From Nelumbo lutea (taxonomy: Eukaryota; Streptophyta; Magnoliopsida; Proteales; Nelumbonaceae), in NCBI GenBank assembly GCA_022828595.1, contig JAKGHH010000001.1, positions 67,576,401-67,640,400 of the forward strand: a DNA stretch of 64,000 nt, given 5' to 3'. The notes beneath the pieces are model-generated. The model was given only the letters and a program-made list of their open reading frames with translations, was not told where the DNA came from and did no database searches. Position numbers and translations under genes: made by a program. This document shows positions 20,820 to 32,721 of the stretch, piece after piece. The stretch's first letter is position 1; each line of letters begins with the position of its first letter.

Positions 20820-22400
20820 TCATAAGAGTTGTGGTTGATGATTTGGCAATTCATGTTGTAGTATTAGGCCAGGAGAGTAGTTTACCAAAGCTCCATTTTC
20901 GACCATCAAGACATTTTTAGAGGTGGCATCAAGCAAGGTTGAAAATGGGCGCCCTCTTTTTTTCTTTCCTGTTCGAAGATCAATGGCACCTATTCCTCCT
21001 TTTTTTGTGATGTAAAGTTCCCATAGTTTGCTTCCACTGTCAAAGACCCTGGTCCAATCAATTGGTACCATTAGATTGCATTCGTTTGGCTCAATCTGAT
21101 GTCCAGTTGTCATGCTTGGTATTTCCTTGTGTTAATTCCACTCTTCATGTAACCGATTACTTGGATAAGGGGGTGGGAATGATTGCATGGTTGGCATGAG
21201 TTCCACTTGATGGTCTTGGGGATTGTGCATGGTCTGCATGGTATTTACTTGGCTGGCTTGTATGGATTTTGATGTGGGTGCATGCGTACCACGTGTAACT
21301 TACATGTGATTGTCATAGGGAGTAGCATTGGGTGTTATTGCATCTACACCACATGTCACTTGCATGGGGGCACTTTCTTGGTGAGTTGATTCATTGTGGT
21401 GGGAGCTGACTCATTTGTGGATCCGCCGGACAGGAATCTATAGCCATTGTCGGACTGTTCAATGCATCTCCATTTATGTCATGTGGTGTCATCTTCTGAA
21501 TCTTCGTCGGAACCATGGTCACCATGTCTTATGTGGCAGGGCTCTTGCTTCTTTGTGTTGTGGGATAAAGTCAGAATTATCAGTAATTTTTCTAGACAAT
21601 ACTCCACACAAGTCCATTCACCCGGGTTATCTATGGATCGACCCTCCAGGAAACTTTTGTAGTCTTTTTTTGTGTATCCAATCTCTTGTAGGTGGCCCAT
21701 GCATGGCCTATCAATCCACAGTTTGCGCAGGTCGTGGGCAGTTGTTCATAACAGCATCAAAGCCAGACCAGCTTACCTTGATAGAAGATGAAATGGCCCA
21801 AGCTTACCTTGATAGCTTACCTTGATTTTTTTCGAACATACAAGCCTCTAATGAGATAACCAGTGTAAATTTTCTCTTGATTTGTTATTACTTTGCCTAC
21901 GTATGTTGCTAAGAAACCGATATGCGCTTCTTCCACCATACCTTTCGGAACCATGTGAATTTGGAGCCACATTTGTTGTGTCCATATCTAGTCTACCACG
22001 CCAGTTGCCGAGTCATTCCATTCTTTAAGCAATATCCAACTTTGTCTATAAAACCATTGACCTCCATTTAAAGCAATATGTTTGTCGTTTTCTTCTTCGA
22101 AGACAAATTCAATGCTACCTCCCTCTATAAAATTTGCTATTAAAGCATGCATTATTCCTCATAGGTTTGTCACATGAGCTACCTAATTCTCTGGGTTTAG
22201 CTATTGTCTGGGGAAGATACGTCTCTTTAGGGTGAGATTTGTGACATTACCTACATCTTCTACTGGGTCAAAGGATGGGGATTCTTGATCTGCTATCACT
22301 GTGACTACATGTGCAAAAAGTTGTGCTATGTCGCCACTGTTCATCTGGGTGTTATACGCTACGATAATCTCCTTCCCTTAGTTTTCCTTTGATGCCATTT
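20820..22400 (-). pseudogene. LINE ORF1 (DUF4283-like) remnants
   Basis: Translation of the complement of about 22400-21850 shows a protein-like start (MASKEN) and DUF4283-like phrases such as NDKHIALNGGQWFYRQSWI, broken by stops. The 21113-20820 frame (VPIDWTRVFDSGSKLWELYI) is a further ORF1-derived piece. Confidence 0.6.
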
Positions 22401-22480
22401 TGATGATCTCACATGCAAAGTATAAAAAGTTGGTTTCTTCTTGTGGGGGCCCTAGAATATAAAATGGTAGTCAGAAAATG

Positions 22481-23102
22481 GGGGATGCAAACAAGCCGCA
22501 GGGAATCCTTGGGCAGAGGGTGGTCTAAGCATTTAGGGAGTTAAGTTGGAAGAGGTGTGGAGTTTTGTGTTTCGATAATGGAGAACGGAGTGAAGCTGGG
22601 TGAAAATGGGATAATGAGAGTGAATCATGAAAGGACCAAGAATACAGGCTCAAAGTCAGGATTGAGAATACAAGCTCAAGGGAGCTGTGGTGAGTAGCAT
22701 GTATTGTGTAGGCTAGTTCTCTTTCGTCTTATCACCGAACAATAACAATTGAAGTGTTACACGTGTCTTACAGTTACGTATTCCTACTGCTTGAAAATTG
22801 TTTAACACTACCTCTACTATTTCTGACAATTGACTAATACTTCCCTTAAAGTCAACATTCTGTCATAAATCGTTCATATATGCCATCACGTGACTGCTAT
22901 AACTTTCAAAAATACTAAACTTACCCTTTTATGATCGAAAATGCCCTTTTTGTTTCAGTTGAGCCAGTCATTGGTATTAGCTCAAGAGGGAGAGGGAGAG
23001 GGAACTGGCTCGAAGTTGATTATCTCCAACAGCAGTACCGACACCATCATCTGCATCGTCCCCCTCCGACATCGGCAACTTCGTGGCAAGATTGGCAGTA
23101 GG
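22481..23102. other. Intergenic, no gene seen
   Basis: Includes a short GAGAGGGAGAGG stretch; no convincing gene or TE structure. Confidence 0.5.
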
Positions 23103-24073
23103 TAGGGGTGCTCACAGTTCGGTTAACCGAACTGTGGGGTTATGTTTTGAACCGAACCGAAGTGATCATTTTTTTGAACAATTGAACCAAAACCGAATGG
23201 TGAAACTGGTTAACCGGTGGATCAGTTAACTAGGGTTTGTTTTTTTGGTTTTTTATACACTCAAAATAAAAATAAAAATAAAAAGATAAAGGCCATCAGT
23301 CAATCTGGGATTTTTTTTCCATTGGGTAAGAAGAAGAGAGATGAGAAATTGAGAACTTGGAGGTCGTTGGTTAGAGCCCGGAGGTCGTCAATCGAAGACT
23401 TACAGGCCATCGATCGGTTAGAGACTGAGAACTGAGAGTGAGAGAGAAAGGGAAAGGCATTTGCTCTGAGAGAGAGAATTGAGAGATGAGAGGATGAGAA
23501 CTCAAAGGTCGTTGGTCGGAGACTCGGAGGCCGTCGGCCAGTCTGGGGAAAAGAAGACTAGAGAGATGAGAGACTGAGAACTGAGAGTGAGAGTGAGAGA
23601 GAAAGGGAAAGGCATTTAGCCGTCTAGGTTATTTTAATTCAAAGAGAGGAAATATGAAAAGTTGTAGGACTGTCAGATTGCACGTGGATGTGCATCGCAA
23701 GTGGATACGTGTAGCTCTAGATTTGCAAGTTTGCAATAGGAAATCATGAAAAGCTGAGTCACCAAAAAGAGAAAATGACAGAAGAGTGTACTTCAAAGTT
23801 AAAAGAGAAAATATAATATATTATATATTATACGATAGAGGATTGTACTTATATATTAGAAATCTGGGAGAAGCCTATTCGATTTTAAAAAACATAGACT
23901 ATTAGTATACAAATACCGGACAGTTCAATTAACTGCGGGTTTTCTTTAAAGATTAACCGAAACTGAACCGGAATTGTCGGATTTTTAAGAATATCAAACT
24001 GACCAATTCAGTTAACCAAGTTTTTGGTTCGGTTTTAGTCAGTTCAGTTTTTTGGTTTTTTTTCTCACCCCTA
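23103..24073. mobile_element. hAT-like element (TAGGGGTG termini)
   Basis: Left TAGGGGTGCTCACAGTTCGG, right complement TAGGGGTGAGAAAAAAAACC. Flanks GCAGTAGG (23095-23102) and ACAATAGG (24074-24081) agree at 6 of 8. Subterminal GGTTAACC/AACCGAACC repeats. The interior has a duplicated GAGATGAGA..GGTCGTTGGT block (about 23337 and 23482) and a repeated GAGAGAAAGGGAAAGGCATT. No transposase. Confidence 0.78.
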
Positions 24074-24189
24074 ACAATAGGTTAGAGATCTCATAACTTT
24101 CGTACAGGTGCCCAGATCTACTAAGTATCTCTCACATCTACAAAGAACGCATTTGGTCCGTTGTTTTCCACCTTGATGTAGGAACTCAC

Positions 24190-24360
24190 CATCATTGGTC
24201 AGAGCAAGGGTATGTAAACCCCAATAGAGATAAAGGGTTGGAGCAAGGGTGGGGGCACCAATTGGAGCAAGGGTCTGTAAAACCCTATAGACAAAAAGGA
24301 TCGAAGGAAGGGTGGAGGCGCCGGTCAGAGCAAGGGTCTGTAAACCCTGAAGGGATGAGA
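24190..24360. repeat. Tandem repeat built on GAGCAAGGGTxTGTAAACCC
   Basis: Three to four degenerate copies of a roughly 55-60 bp unit (starts near 24200, 24255 and 24330). Confidence 0.75.
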
Positions 24361-24390
24361 GATCCATCCCATGGACGCCCAAAGATTGCG

Positions 24391-26285
24391 GAATAAGGGG
24401 CGAATTTCAAAAAATTTTCTCTCCCTTCAACTGGGAATCACATTCCCTATTTAGAAAATCATATTTTCAATGATCAATCTTGAACCTTAAACTGAACCAG
24501 ATCTGAACCAAATGGAATAAAAGAGAATTATACCTGATACGGAGAAGTAATATCTCCCAACGAAGGTGTTCATGCCCAAGGAATGATCCAAAGACTGCTC
24601 CCACTGAAGATGGCGCAGTGCAGGATGGAGCAGAATCAGCAGTGTTCTTCCCCAAGAACTCTGTCCTTTGCAAGAATCAGTAGAATGATACGTGAGCACA
24701 GCTTCCTTCTCAATCCTTTCTCAAAAAATTGATGTCAAGATCCAATCTTGACTTCTCCCACAACTGGAGATCGAACTGGCAAATAGGGAGACAAGAACAG
24801 GGAGGCGGCAAGAGAGTATTCGCAGGGTGCAGAATTCTCTCTTCTTGATTTCAGCACTAAAGAGGATCTTATGTATCTCTTCTAAAGGCTGCCACCCCCT
24901 CCTTTTTGTTAACTTAAAAGATCAGCTCCTAATCCCATTAGGAGCTGCTTATCCAAATCATATTTGGATCAGCCTTCTCTTCTAGTGATAAGGATAAACC
25001 CTTATCTTATCTGCAGATTAGATTAGCTTTCTCCTAATCCCATTAGGAGGTTTCTAGATCTGAATCACATTCAGATCTAGACTCTCTGAGTGGATAGGAT
25101 TAAGACCCTATCCTATCTGCTAATCCATCTCAGAATTTGCCCCTTTAATTAAGTAAATAAATAGCCCAGTTCAAAATGGGCTTTAGGCCCATTAAGCTTA
25201 TGTGCTCACTTAACCTTCCTAACTGCTGCCCAATTGGGCTTCCTTGTTTGGCGTGGGACCCAAGCATTGATCTACACATCAGCCACATGGGTTCGGCCCA
25301 GCCTTTGTTACAAGGCCTGGTCGAATACACTGTTAAAAACAGTGCACCCCCTGAAACCCATTGAATGGGCTCTATGGGCCCAACACTTACCCTAAGTGGT
25401 CCCTGGGCCAAGCCACCTTGTAACTCCCAGGGACTGTGGGCAGATGCAAGATTAGCCCATCAAGTATTATCCTCAATGGTCTTACACTTAACATCTCAGC
25501 CCTTAATGATCATGCACTGCCCGACAAGAGAGGACCTCTCCCTCGGCTGCAAGGAACAGTGTTGCACTCTCCACTTATATGGATCCCGGGAATTAAAACC
25601 TTTTTGCTAACATTTTAGAAACCATAATGTATATACTTTTATATCTCATATAAAATATACTTTGCAAAACAAATCTCAACGGTTGAAATCGGTTGCCGGC
25701 AGTCTTGGTTTCCAACAGTGATAATGCATCCCCGATCATTACCTTTGTCCAACAAAGGGGTTGATCCTGTCACTATGATCACCCACTCAGATGAATTCTC
25801 GGATTGTCCCAACATACCCAGGTTTTGACCCCCGCTAAGGATCTCACTGATTGGTACATCAAAGACAGCCCAATCCGACACCTAGTGCAGTATCATAATC
25901 GAGTCTAGGGGTCGGGTGTAACTTTCCAGTTTTGTCCATCAATCTCCAAGGTCCAGGGCAATACTGGAAATCTGGTCCAGTTCAAAGATTCAATTAATCC
26001 CACACTGTATGTGCCTAAGGTCTCATCCCGGTAGCTGAGACAAGCCACCCCAACCGACTTGGTGGCACCACAGTGTAAGCCTTGTCAGGATAGGTCTCCC
26101 CAGACCGACTCATTGGCTGTGAACATTCTAAACTAACACAAGTCTCAATAAGTGTCCAGTTTAAGGGTATTACACAGAAACATACCAAGGGAACATGAAT
26201 CAAATATGCACTTTTATTCATTTACAATAAACTCATAAAGTACATCAATTTTGATTGAAGCTAAGGGCATACAAAACTATCTAAC
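24391..26285 (-). mobile_element. Unclassified repeat, probably LTR-type non-autonomous element
   Basis: No coding family recognised over almost 1.9 kb, but the composition is more GC-rich than the flanks. The minus strand has a leader-like organisation with hairpins (24923-25113) and GGCC-rich tracts. It could be an LTR plus untranslated region of a large non-autonomous retroelement; no LTR pair is visible, so classification stays open. Confidence 0.35.
24923..25113. repeat. Cluster of six short perfect hairpins
   Basis: Successive perfect inverted repeats: CAGCTCCTAAT-CCC-ATTAGGAGCTG (24923-24947), ATCCAAAT-CAT-ATTTGGAT (24951-24969), GATAAGG-6-CCTTATC (24987-25006), CTCCTAAT-CCC-ATTAGGAG (25031-25049), TCTAGATCTGAAT with its 13-bp complement around CAC (25053-25081), and GGATAGG-8-CCTATCC (25092-25113). 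Confidence 0.92.
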
Positions 26286-27116
26286 AAACCCCTCCAAAGA
26301 GTTTTTTTATTAACAATAATAATCGTTGGGGTTGGGTTCAGCTCTGCCATCTCCTCAGTTGTTTCCTTTAGAAAGATAATCTCTGGCTAAACCTTGTCCT
26401 CCTTAGGCATCTTCCACTATCATTCCCCATTTTCTTGCCATTGAACACCTTGATTTCGAGCTCCTCCACTCCCATTATCTCTAGCGATATTCAACTTCCA
26501 GTCTCGGTTGGTCCTCGGGCGGAAATGGAGAAACCAACCAATGATGAGAAGCAGGAAATCAGCAGGAAGAGGCCAGTCTTGTGAGTTCCTGTGGTGATGG
26601 TTCCTAGGAGGAGTAACTCAGTAATGAATAGGAGGTGGCAACGAGAACACTTTCCATCAAGAGGGTGAGCCAAGGTAATGACGAGGAGTTGATTAGGGAA
26701 GTTTCGTTATATCGCCTTGAGAGGATGATGACAATGAGTCAGTTAGATTTCTTTTGGTTCTTCCAGTCTCTCTTTAGTGATGGCTTTGAAGTTTTTGAAC
26801 AAGAAGGGATGACACACAGAGAGACTCTAGAACATAGAGAACATTTGGAAGGTGGAGCAAAAGCATAGAGTTGAGCAAAAGTTGGAAGAGCTCCACAAGA
26901 AGATCCGGAAGAGAGAGAGTGCTCTAAGTTTTGCCTCCTCCAACTGACTTGAGCGTCGGAGTACTTACCCGGGGGTAACTCCTTGGGCCTCTAATTTCTT
27001 CCTTGATCGCAAGTCTTGAAGCACAGCCTCGTCCTTGAAGCTCAACCCCACCTTGCCAGCAAGGACTATTTGGTTTCCCTCCTCAATTCATGCAACCTCG
27101 GATTGAGCAACCTCAG

Positions 27117-27139
27117 ATTGGCGTCGTCTATGGGAACAT
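27117..27139 (+). promoter_or_regulatory. Probable primer-binding site / leader of the gypsy element
   Basis: ATTGGCGTCGTCTATGGGAA is one or two changes from the TTGGCGCCGTCTGTGGGAA string found after the 5' LTR of many plant Tat/gypsy elements. The TGGCGCCG part would pair with a tRNA 3' end (tRNA-Asp type suggested). Confidence 0.6.
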
Positions 27140-27261
27140 ACAAAAAGCTCTCCCAAAAAATTTCTCACTGCGCAGTTTCAAAGCCATTTAAGATGCCTAA
27201 GAACTAGTCTGAATGATCAGGAGGTCATTCCCCATATCGGGAGAACCAACACCGCAACTCC

Positions 27262-28783
27262 TTGCACCAAAAAGCCACGCAACCTTCGGTCGTAGTAGAT
27301 CCAGTGCAATTCCGAGCCATGCAAGAGAAGGTCAATAAGATTTTCGAGTTCATGCAGACATTGGGGTCTGCTGTGCCACCCAACCGGGCCATCCCCCTCA
27401 TGTTCCGACACGCACGAAGGATGATCCTCGGACCGAGGACCCCAAAGCGCGTCGGTCAGACATAAGGGGAGAGAGGTCTGAGCCTACGAGGTAGGACACG
27501 ACCCAAAGGCCCGCCTCTACTACCCTCTCCCGTAGATAGGACCACTATAGCCAAACATGCCAGTCAGTGTGCATCCCTGCCAAAGAAAGGCTCGGCAAAA
27601 GGATGCCACCCTTCATGGTCTCTTTTGCCAAGTCAAGTTGGGTCAAGGATCACCCCACACGAACCAAGAGAGAGGCCACACACACTGCAGCCCCGGACAA
27701 CGGAGATGTCGAGATCAAAGAGCTTCAGCAACGTTTGGAAGAGTTAGAATGCACTTCAGCCCACAAGAGCATAACTCTTGCCGTAGACCAACCTATGCTG
27801 GCCATCGTGCATATCACCAAGGAGCCACCCTTCTTCTAGGACATCGTAGACGAGATACCCCCTACTGGATGGCGAGCCCCCCGATACAACAAGTATGACG
27901 GGAACTTCAATCCTTTCGACCATGTCGCAACACTCAAGGCCCAGATGATGCTATACGGCACGTCAGAGGGACTAATGTGCAAAGCCATTGTGACTACGCT
28001 GCAGGGCCCAGGCTTGGCGTGGTACTCCTCTCTGCCACCGAGGTCCATAACATCGTGGGCCCAGCTAGAGACCCTATTCCTGGCACAGTTCACTGCTAGT
28101 CAGAAGCGTTGGAAAACTTTGGCTAGCCTTATGCAAGTTCTATAAAAGAAGGAAGAGTCCCTTAGAGATTCCCTAGCGAGGTTCAACAAAGAAGCACTCC
28201 AAGTCAGGGACCTAAACCAATCAGTTGCGGTGACAGCCATACAACACAAACTCCGCCCTTCCCCATTGAACTTTTCCATCTCCAAAAATCATCCTCAGAC
28301 GTTGGCCGAAGAGGCCCAAGTGCAAAAGCATATCAACACTGAAGAGGCCCAGGCGTAGCTTAGAGACGAGGATGAGAAGCCCAACAGAAAGAGGAGAGAG
28401 ATCAACATGCGAAAGCCTGAGAGGTCGAACAAAGATCACAAGAGACAGGATCACCATACCGACCATAGACCTCGAGCCCCACCGCTGACATATCAGAATT
28501 TCACACCGCTTAATATTCTACGGTCTGAATTCTTGATGCAAATCCATGACCGCAACTACGCCAAGTGGCCCGAGAAGATGAAGACGCAAAGTAACAAGAG
28601 GAACCAAGACAAATATTGTGAGTTCCACAAGGACCATGGCCACGACACAGAGAACTGTTTCAACCTGTGCAACCATATTGAAAATCTGGTTAGGCACGAT
28701 TATCCCAGCGGCTTCATAGACAGAAGGGAGAAGCCAACCCAAGAAGAACGAAGAGTGGATGAAGCTCGGAAACCACCGCCCTG
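27262..28783 (+). pseudogene. gypsy gag
   Basis: Three fragments in shifting frames. The conserved capsid region reads NKYDGNFNPFDHVATLKAQM and LARFNKEALQVRDLNQSVAV. A zinc-knuckle-like CEFHKDHGHDTENC (about 28618-28660) precedes ENLVRHDYPSGFI. At least three in-frame stops (27837, 28143 and about 28357). Confidence 0.8.
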
Positions 28784-28906
28784 AGGCCCCCAAGCCGGCG
28801 TCATCCACGTTATATCAGGAGGAGCCGCCGTTGGAGGGGAAAGCAGCTCAAGTCGAAAAAGATATGCTCGACGATAAGAGATTGACGACCGAGGTCATGG
28901 GAGGAG

Positions 28907-29236
28907 GTGCGGTACATCTATCACCTTCATGATGACGACCTCCGAGGGGTCCAGACACTGTACGATGATGCCTTGGTCATCATATCCGAAGTGGCCAACT
29001 TCGAGTTGCGGTGGATCCTAGACGACACAGGAAGCTCTGCCGACGTATTGTTTGAAGATGCATTCGAAAAGCTCGGCATTGACAGAGAACGACTCACTTC
29101 TTCCCCTTTTGTTGGAGATGGCGATGTCGCTACGACGGCCATGGTGGACTTCATCATGGTGCATTGCCCCTCCTCTTACAACGTGATCCCCAGCAGGCCA
29201 ACCCTCAATGCCCTAGAGGTCGTAGTCTCAACATAA
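28907..29236 (+). pseudogene. gypsy aspartic protease
   Basis: WILDDTGSSADVLFEDAF contains the DTGSS active-site signature of the retroviral-type protease, with an Asp in place of the usual Val just before it. The frame is open for about 110 codons. Confidence 0.82.
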
Positions 29237-29559
29237 CACCTTGCCATGAAATTTCCAACCAAGTATGGCATAGGGGTGGCACATGGAGACCAGAAGACAG
29301 TGTGGCATAGTTATTAACTATCCTGCCAAGGACCATGTCCAACGACTGAGGCGTTGATGGCAGAAGCATATGACCTGTGTGACAAGGTAATGGGGTAGTG
29401 CAACCAACCCGTTAAAGATCTCGTCCAGGTCCCCCTATTTGAAGATGATCCCGAAAAGGCGGTCCAAGTCAGCTCCTTGCTAGGAAACCACCTCCAAGTG
29501 AAACTTGTGCGACTATTGAGGAATAATGCCGACATATTTGCTTAGTCGGTAGAGGACAG

Positions 29560-30870
29560 ACCTGGGGTCGACCCCAAAGTTATCACACATTGGTTGAATG
29601 TCGACCCCTGTAACTGACCTGTGAAACTTTGCCACAGAGCGGTGGAAAGTAATCGTTGATGAAGTGCAGAAGTTGCTCGACGCCAGCTTCATTCGGGAAG
29701 TCAAATACCCTGACTAGTTGGCCAACGTAGTGATGGTGAAGAAGGCCAACGGAAAGTGGAGAATCTGTATCGACTTCATTGACCTGAATAAGGCTTGTCC
29801 CAAAGACAGCTTCCCCTGCCAATGATCGCCCAGCTCGTCGACACAACAGCAAGACATGAGCTCCTAAGCTTCATGGACGCCTTCTCAGGCTACAACTAAA
29901 TCCAGATGGACCCGGACAACCAAGAGCGAATGGCCTTTATCACTGAGTGCGGCCTGTACTGCTACAAGGTAATGCCCTTTGGCCATAAAAACATTGATGC
30001 CACTTATTAACAGCTGGTGAATGAGGTATTCAAAGAACAACTCGGTAGGAATGTGGAGGCATATGTCGATGACAAGCTCGTGAAGAGCAAAAAGGCTGAA
30101 CATCACCTAGTTGACCTCCACAAACTATTCGACACACTAAAAAAGTACAAGATGAGGTTAAACGCAACCAAGTGTGCCTTCGAGATTGGCTCCAGCAAGT
30201 TTCTGGGGTTCATGGTAACACAGAGAGGAATCAAAGATAATCTGGAGAAGATAAAGGCCATCCTTGACATGCCATCCCCCCAGACCCATAAAGAGGTGCA
30301 ACGGCTCACTAGGAGAATAGCCGCCCTTGGCAGGTTTATGTCAAAATCCGCAAACCGATGCCTCCCTTTTTTCAAACCCTGAAACTGCCAAAGGACTTCC
30401 ACAAGACAGAAGAGTGTGAGCAGTCTTTCCATGAGTTGAATCAGTACTTGAGCTCGCCGCCCCTCCTGACTAAGTCGAGCCCAGGGGACGAGCTATTGCT
30501 CTATCTCTTGACCGGAGATGAGGTCGTCAGCTCAGGACTGGTCAAAGAAGAGGACCGAGTACAGAGGCCGATCTAATACACCAGTAAGGTCCTCAGCGGC
30601 GTAGAGGCCCGGTACTCCAATCTTGAAAAGTTGGCTCTGGCCCTCGTCACCATGGCCAAAAGACTCAAACCAACTTCCAGGCTCACAGCATTCGAGTACT
30701 CACCAACCAGCCCCATAAGCAGATGCTACAAAGATCGAAAGTGTCCGGCCGCCTAGTCAAGTGGAGTGTGGAGCAAAGCGAACTCGACATCGAGTACGCA
30801 CCCCGACCGGTGATCAAAGCCCAGACCTTGGCAGATTTCATCGCAGAATAAACATTTACCGCCGAGGAGT
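29560..30870 (+). pseudogene. gypsy reverse transcriptase and first RNase H
   Basis: RT blocks: ANGKWRICIDFIDLNKACPK, SFMDAFSGYN, GLYCYKVMPFG, and catalytic AYVDDKLVKS (YVDD intact), followed by the RNase H region around TSKVLSGVEARYSNLEKLAL. Stops after the Y of EVKYPD, after GYN, in ATY and after VQRPI; a frameshift near 29818. Confidence 0.88.
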
Positions 30871-30879
30871 CGGCCCCAC

Positions 30880-31140
30880 TACCCCTAGTAGGGACGCTCC
30901 ATGTGGATGGCTCGTCAAACCAATAGGGTAGCGGCGCCGGCCTTATCCTCCTCAACTCAAACAACATAGTGTTAGAACACACCCTCGGGTTTGAGTTCAA
31001 AGTATCCAACAATGAGGCAGAATATGAGGCCCTTATTGCTGGACTCCGCCTTGCTTTGGACCTCGAGGCCCGACGAATCGAGGCCTTCAGTGACTCATAG
31101 CTCGTGGTCAACCAAATCCATGGCCAATTTGAGGCTCGGA
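30880..31140 (+). pseudogene. Second (Tat-type) RNase H
   Basis: LHVDGSSNQ, GSGAGLILLNSNNI, NNEAEYEALIAGLRLALDLE and FSDS..LVVNQIHGQFEAR, with TAG in place of the Gln codon after NQ and after DS. The DGSS, E and DS motifs are present. Confidence 0.8.
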
Positions 31141-31589
31141 CTCCCTCTATGGCAACCCTGCAGACTACCACCGGGGAGACCTCTTTCAGCCTGACCTACG
31201 GGGCCGAAGCCATGATCCCCGTGGAAATAGGTTCACCAACCCTTCGGACCGAATTATTCAACGAGGGGCAGAAAGACGAAGATCTACGTGCGGAGTTGGA
31301 CCTAGTAGAAGAAGCTCGAGACCGAGCACATGTAAAGATGGTTACACAACAACAGAGGATGGCATGACATTACCATTCCAAGGTGAGAAGACACGTATTC
31401 ATGATAGGCGGCTTCGTCCTACAGAGAGTCATAGTCCCCGAACTAGGAGAAGAAAAGCTCGGATTGAACTGCGGAGGGCCATACATAATCACCAAAGTCC
31501 TCGAACCAAGTACTTATAGACTTGAATACCTTGAAGGCAGGCCGAAACCGAGGAGTTGGAACTCGAGAAATCTCAAAATGTACTACTAG
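31141..31589 (+). pseudogene. gypsy integrase C-terminal end
   Basis: GETSFSLTYGAEAMIPVEIG, then LGLNCGGPYIITKVLEPSTY and NLKMYY, the usual last segment of Tat-type integrase. One stop between the two parts (about 31365). Upstream integrase domains are absent. Confidence 0.8.
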
Positions 31590-31600
31590 TAGACCTACAA

Positions 31601-32660
31601 GCAATAAAAGTTTCCTTTCTTTTAAGCTACATTTCCGACCCCGAGACACACGCATGCCCACTGCACACACCACACATGCACATGCTATTTCGCACTGCCA
31701 ACCGAGTTGACTCCACCGATTCCCGAACGGCTGAGCCCATCACGCCCAGCTCGACAAGGTATCGCCGACCAAGCTACCCAACTCAGCTGACAACGGCTGA
31801 GCCTATACATGGAGGAAGAACATCACCGCCCACCAAGGCCTGAGGACGGTCAACACAAGAAATCCTTAGTGCTCTCACCAAAGCTCCACCATTTGGAAGT
31901 TGCAACGACCACTGTTTCTGCTTTCGAGTGTTCTATTCAGATGGGTGAACCTACACAATGCATAAAAACGAGGGACAAAAAGGTAAATTTAACTTTTGGT
32001 CATAAGTTTGAGTTAAAGGGTAAAATGGATATTTCTTCCATTCCATCCATGTTTAACGATACTACCTAATCAATTTTCAGGGTAGCATTAGACAATTTTC
32101 AAACAGTAAGGGTACACTTAGTCAATTTTATGGGTAGTTTAAGAAATTTATCTTATAATAAAATAGATAAAGTACTATATAATCAAATCGGATTATTTTC
32201 TCGGATCAAATCGAGGGTATATTCGAATTTAATTCTATAAGCAATTGGATCTAATTTACCGATCCGATTCAATAATCCGATTAAAAATATACGAATCAGA
32301 CATAATCGGATCAAATTCGAATAAAATCAAAATCCGATCCATTTGCACCCCTCTCAGGCTTGACCATGGGTTGCTGCATGCCAGGGTCCCAGATTTGAGT
32401 TGTAGAGTTAGGATGGTTTGATCATCAATCTGATCCAACCCGCCCGAGTTGCACCCTAACTGTAAAGTGGTGCAAATATTTGTTTTGCGTAAATTTGAAA
32501 AGGATTTGTCACAAATCAGACATGGGCCGGTAGAATGTTTTCAAAACAAAATTGAAGAAAATTTCGTCTGAAAAGAAATTGGTAGACAGACATGCCTTAT
32601 TGCCACAACAAACAATCAAGAATTCACCCGTTTACAAATAAATCCAGAGAAGAGTAAGAA
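31601..32660. other. Gypsy 3' flank and intergenic repeat
   Basis: Bases 31640-31900 are a GC-rich tail of the gypsy element (possible untranslated or LTR remnant). Bases 32150-32345 hold CCGATT/AATCGG repeats. Bases 32390-32670 align with 3660-3990 and form the start of the duplicated LEA block. Confidence 0.5.
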
Positions 32661-32721
32661 AACTACTCTCTCTTCCGATCAACCAAACAATCGAGAAAGA
32701 CAGACGAGAAAGAAGAACAGA

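Larger units (their letters stand above)
17309..22480 (-). mobile_element. L1-type LINE retrotransposon, decayed, minus strand
   Basis: Reading from high to low coordinates: ORF1 (DUF4283-like) about 22400-20820, endonuclease 20431-19638, reverse transcriptase about 19270-18390, post-RT region, RNase H 17812-17381, and an A-rich tail (complement of 17309-17331). The order is that of plant L1 elements with a C-terminal RNase H. Multiple stops and frameshifts throughout; no flanking target duplication found. Confidence 0.88.
26880..31600 (+). mobile_element. Ty3/gypsy retrotransposon, Tat-like lineage, decayed and internally deleted
   Basis: Order on the plus strand: U5-like sequence to about 27115, PBS at 27117, gag, aspartic protease, reverse transcriptase, RNase H, a second RNase H, and the C-terminal end of integrase. 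A second (archaeal-type) RNase H after the first is a hallmark of Tat elements. The integrase zinc-binding and DDE core are missing: the second RNase H (VNQIHGQFEAR) runs in frame straight into GETSFSLTYGAEAMIPVEIG. Many TAG/TAA stops. No clear 3' LTR located. Confidence 0.88.

Noticed and set aside
21394..21825. 143-codon plus-strand frame
   Set aside because: Lies opposite the LINE ORF1 region, no family motif; probably chance.
26635..26868. 77-codon frame ending EHREHLEGGAKA
   Set aside because: Lies in the LTR/leader-like region before the gypsy PBS; no similarity and no start context.
30683..31171. 162-codon minus-strand frame
   Set aside because: Antisense shadow of gypsy RNase H coding sequence.
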